Shown here in pieces: positions 16,374 through 24,818 of a stretch of DNA of 64,000 nt; within the stretch, counting starts at the first letter, position 1; every line of letters starts with the position of its first letter. Where the stretch lies: contig JBBARC010000008.1 in NCBI GenBank assembly GCA_040400005.1, forward strand, positions 16,080-80,079. The letters are read 5' to 3'. Below the pieces are notes generated by a model, which searched no databases, had not been told where the DNA came from, and saw only the letters and a list, made by a program, of their open reading frames with translations. The stretch comes from JBBARC01 sp040400005. Lineage in GTDB: Bacteria > Pseudomonadota > Alphaproteobacteria > Acetobacterales > Acetobacteraceae. Position numbers and translations under genes: made by a program.

Positions 16374-18944
16374 TCACCACTTGGCGTTGGGGCCCCAGCG
16401 GAAAGTTAGCTGCCCTAAAATCATGCGCGGTTCGCCGTAGATACGCGAATTGAAGCCCGCCAGACCATAGATCGGATACCCGCCGCTGGCGTAGGTTTTG
16501 TCCATCAGGTTGTTCACCACCAGCGAGAAATCCAGCGGTTTGTTATAGATGTTGGTCCAGTCCGCCCGCAGGTTCACCACGTCATAGCCTTTGAAAAAAT
16601 CTACCGGGTCGAGCGGATCGGCGGTCATGTAATGGTTCTGCCGGGCCCAGTTGGCGGTTAACGCCAGCGCCCCGTAGTTTTCACCCAACGGAATGGTGTA
16701 GGTGGCGGTTGCACCGTATTTAAAGATTGGCGAATAGGGCAGTTGGCGATCTTTTACACTGATGCCATCCAGTACCGATCCCGCACCAAACACCGCGTGC
16801 AGCCACGACACATAGCCGCCAATTGTTAGATTATGGATAGGCAGTAGAACCTGTTCAAGCTCCGCGCCTTCGATGGTCGCCGTCGGCGCATTGCGCACGA
16901 TCGAGGCCAGCTGGCCGCTGGCGATGGTTGCGTAGGAGACCTGAATATCGCGGTAGTTATCGTAAAACAGCGATATATTGCTGCGCGCCTGGGTATCCCA
17001 TAGATGATAGTCGTTTTTGCTGCCAACCTCATAGGCGGTGATGTACTCAGGTTTAAAGGTGGCGTAGATATAGTTGCCGGCGGCATCCTGTGGCGATGGC
17101 AAGTTGTTGCCACCGCTTTTGTAGCCACGGCTGGCGCTGGCATAGGCAAGCCAGTTTGAATTGATCTGATCGCTCAGCACCGCACTCCAGGTTGGCGCCT
17201 CGAAACTGCCGGCTTGGTGTAGGGAACAGGGCACGGCGGTGACACCAGTCACCGGGTTGGGGGCGCAGGTAACCCCATCGGACAAAAATTTAGTTACCCG
17301 GGCATAGTTAGAATCCCAATTATAGCGCGCACCGCCGGCAAATTTCAGCCCTGGCAGCACGCTGGCGAGATCATACTCGCCATGCACAAACACCGATGTC
17401 GATGAATCGTTAAACGCATGGCGCTGAATGGAGTTGTTTGCATTCAGCAAGTAAGCGTAGCCCGCCGGGTTGGCGGCCTTAAACTCGATCGGCGGGCCAA
17501 ACTGAAAAGCGTTGGAATAGGTATCTCCGCCCGGTGTGGCATGTTCATAGTAAGCACCAACAATGTATTTCAACTTGGAATTCAGCGTCGTTCCCTGCAC
17601 CTGAAATTCTTCGCTGAGTTGCTCAAGCGCGTCTTCGCCGTAGTCTGCCGCGCCATTGATATTGCGGATAATCGGTATGTTCGTGCCGGCAAAATCAGAT
17701 GCCTGATTAACCCGGTTAAACCGGTAGCCAGCGATGTTCTTCACCAAAATATCAGGCGTGATATTCCAGGTGGTGATGTTGGTAACGTTGGTTGTACGTT
17801 CCTGGTCCATAAATATCCCGTCGCTGGCGAATTGACGGGGGCCGAGTTTACGTTGATTGGCTAGAATTTTGTTCAGATCGGCATCTGAGTAGAACGAAAA
17901 TCCGCCGGCCTTGATCCCTGCAACCAGCGCACCGCCAAGGCCGCCTGCTGGGCAAAGGCTACCAAACGAATACCCAGCTTTGCCGCCCTGCAAGCAGAAG
18001 ATCGAGGGTTTGGTGCCGCCAAAGGTGAACGGCACGTTGAGCGGGGGCGGCAAGGGCAGGGTGCCGAGGGCTGCGTTAGAGTTAAACTCATACGGGATCG
18101 ATGAAGTACCTTGCTGATTGATCTGGCGCCCATCAACCACGAAAAGGTTGTCAATCTCCTCCGTCGGGTGCGCGTCGATCGATACGCGGTACGAATCGTA
18201 GTGGCGGTCATCCAGTTTTTGGCCGGTGGTGACGTTGGTGGTGAACCCATCGCGCCGGGCGGTAGCGCCCGATACCCGCACGGTCAATTTTTCTGGGATC
18301 AGCCCTAAATTGATCGCACCTTCCAGTTCTTTAGCGGCAAAGTTGCCAACGCGGCCGGTGATATAGCCACTGTAATCATTCTTCGGCTTTTGCGGGGTAA
18401 ACAGAATGGCGCCGCCAGTGGTATTGCGGCCAAACAGCGTGCCCTGCGGGCCTTTCAAAATATCGACGCTCGCCATGTCAAAAAACACGCCAGGCCCGGA
18501 TGTCAGCGTTGGCACTTCTAAATAATACGCAACCACGCTGGCCGGGTTATGCACACCTTGGTTGATAACGCCGGGTGTCTGGCCACGTAGATAAAATTGC
18601 GAATTGTTGCGGGTTTGCCCGCCCACGGTCAACGATGGCACGGCGCGTGCCAGGTCGTTGGTGCTGGTAATGCCTTTGCGTTCCAGTTCTTTGGTGCTCA
18701 GCGCGGTTATCGCTACGGGCACAGTTTGCAGGCGTTCGCTGCGGCGCCGGGCGGTGACCACCACCTGTTCCAGCCCCGATCCACCCGATGTGGTGATGCG
18801 TGCGGTTTGCGCAGGCTCTGCGGGGGCTGGCGTTTGTGCGTAGGCACTGCCCGAGAGGGCGGCCACACTTGCCGATAGCAGCAACAGCCGCCGTACGCTC
18901 AATCGCGCGCCCATGGCGCCAATTTGGGTCTCAAAACTCATCAT
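16374..18944 (-). CDS. TonB-dependent outer membrane receptor
   Basis: 856 residues from ATG 18944; starts further up are possible, but GGGGAGCGG precedes this one. A signal peptide (LLLLSASVAALSGSAYA) is followed by a TonB box-like segment LEQVVVTARRR and the plug domain (RAVPSLTVGGQTRNNSQFYLRG, GPQGTLFGRNTTGGAI). The C-terminal beta-barrel ends in LGQLTFRWGPNAKW. It resembles the FyuA/CirA-like receptors that sphingomonads and relatives use for hydrophobic or complex organic substrates, so it probably imports the substrate of the neighbouring catabolic operons. It diverges from the CoA-transferase operon across a dyad site. Confidence 0.93.
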   Translation of the reverse strand: MMSFETQIGAMGARLSVRRLLLLSASVAALSGSAYAQTPAPAEPAQTARITTSGGSGLEQVVVTARRRSERLQTVPVAITALSTKELERKGITSTNDLARAVPSLTVGGQTRNNSQFYLRGQTPGVINQGVHNPASVVAYYLEVPTLTSGPGVFFDMASVDILKGPQGTLFGRNTTGGAILFTPQKPKNDYSGYITGRVGNFAAKELEGAINLGLIPEKLTVRVSGATARRDGFTTNVTTGQKLDDRHYDSYRVSIDAHPTEEIDNLFVVDGRQINQQGTSSIPYEFNSNAALGTLPLPPPLNVPFTFGGTKPSIFCLQGGKAGYSFGSLCPAGGLGGALVAGIKAGGFSFYSDADLNKILANQRKLGPRQFASDGIFMDQERTTNVTNITTWNITPDILVKNIAGYRFNRVNQASDFAGTNIPIIRNINGAADYGEDALEQLSEEFQVQGTTLNSKLKYIVGAYYEHATPGGDTYSNAFQFGPPIEFKAANPAGYAYLLNANNSIQRHAFNDSSTSVFVHGEYDLASVLPGLKFAGGARYNWDSNYARVTKFLSDGVTCAPNPVTGVTAVPCSLHQAGSFEAPTWSAVLSDQINSNWLAYASASRGYKSGGNNLPSPQDAAGNYIYATFKPEYITAYEVGSKNDYHLWDTQARSNISLFYDNYRDIQVSYATIASGQLASIVRNAPTATIEGAELEQVLLPIHNLTIGGYVSWLHAVFGAGSVLDGISVKDRQLPYSPIFKYGATATYTIPLGENYGALALTANWARQNHYMTADPLDPVDFFKGYDVVNLRADWTNIYNKPLDFSLVVNNLMDKTYASGGYPIYGLAGFNSRIYGEPRMILGQLTFRWGPNAKW

Positions 18945-19375
18945 GCCTAAACCGCTCCCCCGTTTACCCATGGTGATCGGCCAGACAGCGACCGTACTCA
19001 CCATATTGTTATCAGTAGGTGTCCACACGGCGCGCGTTACGTAAAGCTAAAAAACGCAGTTGGGCTGGAAAAGCTGCAAAAAACTAGTGAATGCGTTGCA
19101 AAATCGCCAAAACGCAACGCATTCGTGAGGTGGTTGGGGTTTAAGTTGGCCACGGGAGGGGCGCCAAAGCGCGCAGCCGAGTGCCGCCCGCCGTGCACCA
19201 GCAGCCCTTGCGCATAGTGGCATTGCGCAGCAAATCGCACAAAAATTTGCGCAAAGCCGCACCCGGCGGTTGCGAGATCGTGGTTTCGCGGCGACACTAG
19301 GGAAAATCATCGCGATCCCCAGGCAGCACCTATCCTGCCTGGCCAAGGGGTCCGACATAGAGGGAACCGCGTTGT
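18945..19375. other. Divergent control region between TonB receptor and CoA-transferase operon
   Basis: 431 bases without a convincing gene. It contains the strong inverted repeat at 19089-19124, the motif TTTGCGCAAA-like around 19230-19255, and an AGAGGGAA ribosome site just before 19376. Open frames crossing it on the - strand lack family features. Confidence 0.6.
19089..19124. promoter_or_regulatory. Dyad operator site A (GAATGCGTTGC ... GCAACGCATTC)
   Basis: A perfect 11-base inverted repeat with a 14-base spacer. Its core reads TGCGTT-N18-AACGCA, the same geometry as sites at 33260, 42919 and 47389 and one base longer than 40117. It lies between the divergent TonB receptor and CoA-transferase operon, so it could control both. 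Confidence 0.65.
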
Positions 19376-21919
19376 ATGCCAGCCGTTTTGCAGGGTCTGA
19401 GGGTCGCTGACCTATCCACCGGTATTGCCGGCCCCATGGTGGGCATGCTGCTGGCCGATCACGGCGCCGATGTGATCCGCATCGACCAGGCCGATGATCC
19501 CTTCGCCGCATCCTTGGGCTACCGGGTGTGGCAGCGCGGCAAGCGCCGGGCGGCACTCGATCTGGTCAGTGATCGTGCTGCCATCCTTACCCTGATTGCT
19601 AACGCCGATATTCTGGTGGAAAATTTTTCCCCCAAAGATGCCGATCGCCTGGGGTTTACTGATGCCTCGTTGCGCGCAACCAACCCGCGGCTGATCCATT
19701 GTTCCATCACCGGCTACGGCCGCGGCACGGCGGATGCCGACCGTGTGGCCTATGATGCGCTGGTCGCGGCCCGCGTTGGCCTGCAATGGGAACAGCGCGG
19801 CTGGCCCGAAGGGGCGATTAACCACATGGTGGGCCGCGAAAGCCCGTTCGCTGATATCGATATCCCGTATGATTGGGTGCAGGGACCGGCCCGCGAAGGG
19901 CCGATGTTTTCGGCGTCAACCTTCCCCAGCCTGGGCGCATTCTTTTTAGCCCTCACCGGCATTTCAGCCGCCCTCTATGCGCGCGAAAATACCGGGCGTG
20001 GCCAGCGCGTAGAAACCTCGCTGATGCAAGGCGCCATGGCCGGCGCATCAGGCGTGTGGCAGCGCATGGCTAACCCCGATGCCGAAGGGTTTGATACGTG
20101 GATTTTGGCCAGCATTTCGCCCAAAGGCCATTTCGAATGTGCCGATGGCCGCTGGGTGCATAATTGGGTGCCCAATCCGCGCTTTATTCTGCAAGCAACC
20201 TCTGGCGATACACTGAACGCAACCCCCGATCTGACCGTGCAAAACGACCCCGACCGTTTTGGCGTCGGGCCGGAAGAATTGCTGGTGATGGCGCATTACC
20301 AGCCGATTTTGGCGGAAGCAGTCAAAAAATTCCCCTGCGATGAATGGGTCAACGCCGCAGCGATTGCCGAAATGACCATGCAGGAAGCACGGTCAGTGGA
20401 AACCGCGCTGGCCGACCCGATTATGCTGGCCGATGGCTGTGTTGTGGAATTAGCCGATCCCGATTTAGGCCGTATTCGCCAGGTTGGGGTTACTTACACA
20501 CTTAGCGAATGCCCAAGCCCGATCACTCGGGCCGCCGTGCGCGCCGGCGCCGATACCGCAGCGGTTAAAGCGGAGGCGGCGGAAATGGCTGCCCACGCAA
20601 AGCCTGTGGTGGCATCGCCAATGCCGGCACCTGGCGCGCCGCTGGCCGGTATCCGGGTGCTCGATCTCGGCCTTGCCATCGCCGGCCCCTTTGGCACCCA
20701 GCAATTATCCGATCTCGGCGCTGACGTGATAAAAGTAAATGCGCTGTGGGATATGTACTGGCACCGCACCCACATCGCCTACATGGCCAATCGTGGCAAA
20801 CGCAGTATTTCGCTTAACCTCAAAGACCCTCGCGCCCGCGATTTGCTGCTGGAGTTGGTGAAAACCGCCGACGTGGTGCAGCACAATATGCGTTACGATG
20901 CGGCGGAACGGTTGGGTGTTGATTACGAAAGCCTGAAGAAAATAAAGCCAGATCTTATCTATTGCCACACCCGCGGGCACGAACATGGGCCGCGCGAAGG
21001 CTTGCCGGGCAACGATCAAACCGGCGCGTGCCTGGCCGGCGTGCAGTACGAAGATGGCGCTATGGCTGCTGGTGGCAAACCGATGTGGAGCCTGACCAGC
21101 TTTGGCGATACCGGAAATGGGTTTTTGTCGGCGGCCGGTATTTTACAGGCGCTGTACCATCGCAAGCGCACCGGCCACGGGCAATATGTTGATACCGCCA
21201 TTGTTAATGCGTGTTTACTGAACACGTCCTTTGCCGTGGCAACCCCCCATGGCGGTAGTTTTGCGCGGCCGCGGCTGGATGCCCAGCAACTGGGTTTAGG
21301 TGCGGGTAACCGGCTATACCAAACCAGCGACGGGTGGATTTGTGTGGTCACGCCGGCGGCCACCGAATGGCATGCGTTGCTTAACCTGGCGGGCGGCGAG
21401 CATTTACGGGCACTGTTCCCAGCGCCCTCGGCGCAGTATGCCGCTGATAGCGATGCGGGCGTAACGCTGGCCTCGTTCTTTAAGGCCGCCACCACGCAGG
21501 ATGCGTTGGCCAAATGTGCCAAGGCAGGTGTGCCAGCGGAAATGTCCGATCCCGCGTTTTCGCGCAAGCTATTCGATAATGCCGATCTCAAAGCGCGCCA
21601 ATGGACCGCCGAATTCGACCACAAATTTGTCGGCAAGCTCGAACAAATTGGCCTGCTGTATAGCCTGTCAGAAACCCCAGGGGTTATTCAAAGTGCGCCG
21701 CTGATTGTGGGGGATTGCACCGATCAAATTTTGGCAGACCTCGGCCACAGCCCGGCCAGCATCGAAACTCTGCTGGCCGAGCGGGTGATCGGCGTATTTC
21801 CGCCGCGCACTGCCAACGCCGAGGTAAAAAGCCCATGGGATGCCGGCAAGTCGGCGATCCCGACTGAAAAAAAGACCACCCCCACTGAAAAAAAGACCAC
21901 CGCAGAACAGGCAGGATAA
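19376..21919 (+). CDS. Tandem family III CoA transferase (two CaiB/BaiF domains)
   Basis: 847 residues made of two CaiB/BaiF units, the first from LQGLRVADLSTGIAGPM, the second (about residue 420) from LAGIRVLDLGLAIAGPF. Each has ADVIRI/ADVIKV and a GxGQ/GHGQ dimer-loop segment. Unit 2 keeps FGDTGNGF, with the Asp used for the acyl-CoA thioester intermediate. The equivalent place in unit 1 reads STFPSLGAF without Asp, so only the second half is probably catalytic. The C-terminal tail repeats PTEKKTT. It would move CoA from a donor acyl-CoA to the substrate acid. First gene of an eight-gene operon. Confidence 0.9.
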   Translation: MPAVLQGLRVADLSTGIAGPMVGMLLADHGADVIRIDQADDPFAASLGYRVWQRGKRRAALDLVSDRAAILTLIANADILVENFSPKDADRLGFTDASLRATNPRLIHCSITGYGRGTADADRVAYDALVAARVGLQWEQRGWPEGAINHMVGRESPFADIDIPYDWVQGPAREGPMFSASTFPSLGAFFLALTGISAALYARENTGRGQRVETSLMQGAMAGASGVWQRMANPDAEGFDTWILASISPKGHFECADGRWVHNWVPNPRFILQATSGDTLNATPDLTVQNDPDRFGVGPEELLVMAHYQPILAEAVKKFPCDEWVNAAAIAEMTMQEARSVETALADPIMLADGCVVELADPDLGRIRQVGVTYTLSECPSPITRAAVRAGADTAAVKAEAAEMAAHAKPVVASPMPAPGAPLAGIRVLDLGLAIAGPFGTQQLSDLGADVIKVNALWDMYWHRTHIAYMANRGKRSISLNLKDPRARDLLLELVKTADVVQHNMRYDAAERLGVDYESLKKIKPDLIYCHTRGHEHGPREGLPGNDQTGACLAGVQYEDGAMAAGGKPMWSLTSFGDTGNGFLSAAGILQALYHRKRTGHGQYVDTAIVNACLLNTSFAVATPHGGSFARPRLDAQQLGLGAGNRLYQTSDGWICVVTPAATEWHALLNLAGGEHLRALFPAPSAQYAADSDAGVTLASFFKAATTQDALAKCAKAGVPAEMSDPAFSRKLFDNADLKARQWTAEFDHKFVGKLEQIGLLYSLSETPGVIQSAPLIVGDCTDQILADLGHSPASIETLLAERVIGVFPPRTANAEVKSPWDAGKSAIPTEKKTTPTEKKTTAEQAG

Positions 21920-21927
21920 CCCAAGCC

Positions 21928-22380
21928 ATGGCGTATTCATCAGATCCCACCACCCCGGCGCCAGCATCATCGATGCGGCCAGAACCTGTCTGCACCCCCG
22001 ATAGCGCGTTTTTCTGGGAAGGCGCCAAGCGCGGCGAATTGTTGATCCAGCGCTGCACGGGGTGCGAAAAACTCTGGCACCCGCCGCGGCCGATGTGCCC
22101 CAATTGCCATAGCATTAAATTGGCCCCGGCCCGCATGAGCGGCCGCGCCACCGTTTACAGCTGGGCGATGCCCATTCATCCGTTTCCGCACGGCTTTGTC
22201 ACCCCGCCGATTGTGGCGTTGATCGACCTGGATGAAGGGCCGCGCATTGTCTCCAACGTGGTGGGGGTGGACCCGCGTGACATGACCCAAGGAATCGCTG
22301 TGATGGTGGAATTCGAACCCACCCAAAACAACAGCGCCGTGCCGGTGTTTCGCCCAATTGTGACAGGAGAACCCGCATGA
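21928..22380 (+). CDS. DUF35 Zn-ribbon/OB-fold protein
   Basis: 150 residues. A rubredoxin-like zinc ribbon with Cys43-x2-Cys46 and Cys57-x2-Cys60 precedes an OB-fold (GRATVYSWAMPIH, RIVSNVVGVD). DUF35 proteins bind acyl-CoA and pair with thiolase-like partners. In actinobacteria the ChsH2 DUF35 domain activates the Ltp2 aldolase that removes steroid side chains. Here the gene overlaps the thiolase-like gene by 4 bases (ATGA), a sign of a 1:1 complex. Confidence 0.92.
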   Translation: MAYSSDPTTPAPASSMRPEPVCTPDSAFFWEGAKRGELLIQRCTGCEKLWHPPRPMCPNCHSIKLAPARMSGRATVYSWAMPIHPFPHGFVTPPIVALIDLDEGPRIVSNVVGVDPRDMTQGIAVMVEFEPTQNNSAVPVFRPIVTGEPA

Positions 22381-23540
22381 GCGTGCATGATGACGTCGCC
22401 ATTGTTGGCATTGGCCAAACCGAATTTTCTAAAAACTCCGGCCGCAGTGAATTGCAGCTGGCGGCAGAAAGTGTGAAGGCAGCGCTTGATGATGCCGGCC
22501 TAACACCGGCCGATATCGATGGCATGGTGACCTTTACGCTGGATGGGTCCGATGAGGTTGGTTTGTGCCGCGCGCTTGGCGTGCCCGAACTGAAATACAC
22601 CTCGCGCATCCCGCACGGTGGTGGCGCGTCGGTTGAAGTGATCTATCACGCGATGTCGGCCATCCGATCGGGCGTGTGCGATACGGTTGTGGTGTGGCGC
22701 GCGATGAACGAACGCTCGCAATACCGCTTTGGCCAGCCTGCCGCACGCTCGGCTATTCCCACTGGCGGTGGCACCACCTTTATGGAATGGTGCCTGCCCT
22801 TTGGCGCCCAAAGCCCGGCCAGTTGGGAAACTCTTACGGCCCAGGCCTATATGCACCGGTTTGGCGTTACCAACGAAGATTTCGGCCGGGTATCGGTGGT
22901 GTTACGCCATTATGCGGCAACCAATCCGGCGGCTTGGTTCTACGGCAAACCGATAACCTTGGCCGATCACCAGGCATCGCGCTGGATCGTGGCACCAGCA
23001 CTGCGCTTGTTAGATTGCTGCCAGGAAAGCGATGGTGGTGTGGCGATCATTTTATCGCGCATGGATCGCGCCCGCGATTGCCGCCAAAAACCGGTTAAAT
23101 TGCATGGTGCGGTGATGACCCTGCCGTTTAATCACGAGATAATTTCCGACTATTATTTTGCCAAAGACCTGACCGAACTAGAAATGGCCACCCGCGTGCG
23201 CGCCCGCCTGTTACAAACCTGCGGCTTAGCACCGAGCGATACTCAGGTTGCTATGATCTACGATAATTTTACGCCGCAGATCTTTATGCAGTTGGAAGGC
23301 TACGGTTTTTGCAAACCGGGCGAGGCCAACGACTATATCAAAGAAGGCAATTTGGGCATCGATGGCAAATCGCCGCTTAGCCCCAACGGCGGGCATATTG
23401 GTGAAGGGTATATTCACGGCATGAACCTGATCACCGAAGGTGTGCGCCAGGCGCGCGGCACGGCGGTTAATCAGGTTAAAAAAGTCGAGCGTGTCTTTTT
23501 AGGCTCGGGCGTTGCAGGTGCCATTATCGGCCCATGCTAA
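22377..23540 (+). CDS. Thiolase-like protein, probable Ltp2-type aldolase
   Basis: 387 residues of thiolase fold: DVAIVGIGQTEFSK at the N-terminus, SDGGVAIILSRMDRA in the middle, and LSPNGGHIGEGYIHGMNLI near the C-terminus. The loop that carries the nucleophilic Cys in true thiolases reads HGGGASVEVI here, so the Cys is missing. This is what is seen in lipid-transfer-protein aldolases (Ltp2), which cleave beta-hydroxy acyl-CoA side chains with a DUF35 partner; that partner is the preceding overlapping gene. A retro-aldol side-chain cleavage is therefore likelier than thiolysis. Confidence 0.88.
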   Translation: MSVHDDVAIVGIGQTEFSKNSGRSELQLAAESVKAALDDAGLTPADIDGMVTFTLDGSDEVGLCRALGVPELKYTSRIPHGGGASVEVIYHAMSAIRSGVCDTVVVWRAMNERSQYRFGQPAARSAIPTGGGTTFMEWCLPFGAQSPASWETLTAQAYMHRFGVTNEDFGRVSVVLRHYAATNPAAWFYGKPITLADHQASRWIVAPALRLLDCCQESDGGVAIILSRMDRARDCRQKPVKLHGAVMTLPFNHEIISDYYFAKDLTELEMATRVRARLLQTCGLAPSDTQVAMIYDNFTPQIFMQLEGYGFCKPGEANDYIKEGNLGIDGKSPLSPNGGHIGEGYIHGMNLITEGVRQARGTAVNQVKKVERVFLGSGVAGAIIGPC

Positions 23541-24481
23541 ACACGGTTCGCCCGGTATCGGTGCGCGTTGATGTCGGCCCCGTGCTGCCAGGGCAGGGCA
23601 GCCTAGCTGTTGCCGCCGATATCTTTGTACCCAACGCGCCGCCGCGTGTGCTGTTGTTTTGCCTGCCCGGCGGCGGCGTAAACCGGCAGTATTTTAACAT
23701 GGGTGGCCCCGGCAATAGCTTTGCCCAGGCCATGTTGGCGCATGATGCGGTGGTGGTAACCCTAGATCACCTAGGGGTTGGCGATAGCGATGAACCGGAC
23801 GATAGGTTTTGCCTAACCGCCGATAATTTGATGCGCGCCAACACGCGGGCCTGCGCCGCTATTCGCCAGGGTTTGTGCGATGGCACGCTCGATCCGTTGC
23901 TACCACCGCTTAATCCGCCTCTTTCGATCGGCGTTGGCCATTCCATGGGGGCGATGCTGACCGTGGTTCAGCATGCGGCCAACCCCACGCATGCAGCTCT
24001 GGCGTTGCTGTGTTTTTCCACGCGTGGCTTGCCAGAAGTACTCACCGATGCCGAGAAATTGGCCGCAACCGCACCCGATCATGGCCGTAGCCAAGCCGAA
24101 CATTTGGCGCGCACCCGCTTTGTTGGCGACCCCAGCGCCCAGGCACCGCGCCCCGAAGGCACGTCGCCGGCCGCCGCGGCCCTGGCGCCGGTGCAGGATA
24201 AAATGCTGCAAACCTCGGCCATGCAATCGATGTTGCCCAACAATGTATCGGCGGAAGCAGCCTTAATCGACGTGCCGATTTATCTTGGCGTTGGCGAACG
24301 CGATATCACCGGCCGCCCGCACCGTATCCCGGCATCATTCCCCGCCTGCCGCGATATTGCGCTATACGTGGTGCAGGGCGCCGGCCACCACCCGTTTGTA
24401 GCGGCCAAGCGCCATGACTTTTTTGCCCACATCGGCGATTGGGTTGATACGATCGTCACGCGCCACGCAACGACCGCCTAA
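23534..24481 (+). CDS. Alpha/beta hydrolase
   Basis: 315 residues. The nucleophile elbow GHSMG places the catalytic Ser at 137; VLLFCLPGGG supplies the oxyanion region; GVGERDITG and AGHHPF carry the likely Asp and His. It overlaps the end of the thiolase-like gene by 7 bases. It may hydrolyse an ester, lactone or thioester intermediate of the pathway. No lid or signal peptide is evident, so it is cytoplasmic. Confidence 0.88.
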   Translation: MLNTVRPVSVRVDVGPVLPGQGSLAVAADIFVPNAPPRVLLFCLPGGGVNRQYFNMGGPGNSFAQAMLAHDAVVVTLDHLGVGDSDEPDDRFCLTADNLMRANTRACAAIRQGLCDGTLDPLLPPLNPPLSIGVGHSMGAMLTVVQHAANPTHAALALLCFSTRGLPEVLTDAEKLAATAPDHGRSQAEHLARTRFVGDPSAQAPRPEGTSPAAAALAPVQDKMLQTSAMQSMLPNNVSAEAALIDVPIYLGVGERDITGRPHRIPASFPACRDIALYVVQGAGHHPFVAAKRHDFFAHIGDWVDTIVTRHATTA

Positions 24482-24496
24482 GGAGTTTGGGCCCCC

Positions 24497-24814
24497 ATGA
24501 CCGCGACCACCTACAAAGCCGGCACCAGGTTAAAAAGTGCTGTTTGCGACACGCAAATTATGATTTTGCGCATCCCGCCAACGCCTGTTACCATCACCTG
24601 CGGCGGCCATCCGGTGTTGCCCATGGCAGAAACGCCGGCGGCCGGTATCACCGTTGATGCGGCCCATGCCGAAGGCACGCTCACCGGCAAGCGCTATGTC
24701 GACGAGGCCGAATCGTTAGAATTTTTATGCACGAAAGGCGGCGCTGGCGGGCTTGCCATCGACGGTGTCGCTTTGGGCGTCAAACAAGCCAAAGCTCTGC
24801 CATCATCGGACTAA
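24497..24814 (+). CDS. Small conserved protein of unknown function
   Basis: 105 residues from ATG 24497; a strong ribosome site AAGGAG lies at 24480-24485, overlapping the stop of the preceding gene. The sequence has two Cys-containing patches (SAVCDTQIMIL and ITCGGHPVLP) and a conserved-looking end (LTGKRYVDEAESLEFLCTKG). From memory, similar short proteins accompany acyl-CoA catabolic genes in actinobacteria and proteobacteria, but I cannot name a family. It sits between the hydrolase and the acyl-CoA synthetase; the next ATG is 4 bases after its stop. Confidence 0.7.
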   Translation: MTATTYKAGTRLKSAVCDTQIMILRIPPTPVTITCGGHPVLPMAETPAAGITVDAAHAEGTLTGKRYVDEAESLEFLCTKGGAGGLAIDGVALGVKQAKALPSSD

Positions 24815-24818
24815 ACTC

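Noticed and set aside
19037..19556. - strand frames upstream of the CoA transferase
   Set aside because: Random composition with Arg/Ser/Pro runs, crossing the regulatory gap and the start of a clear + strand gene.
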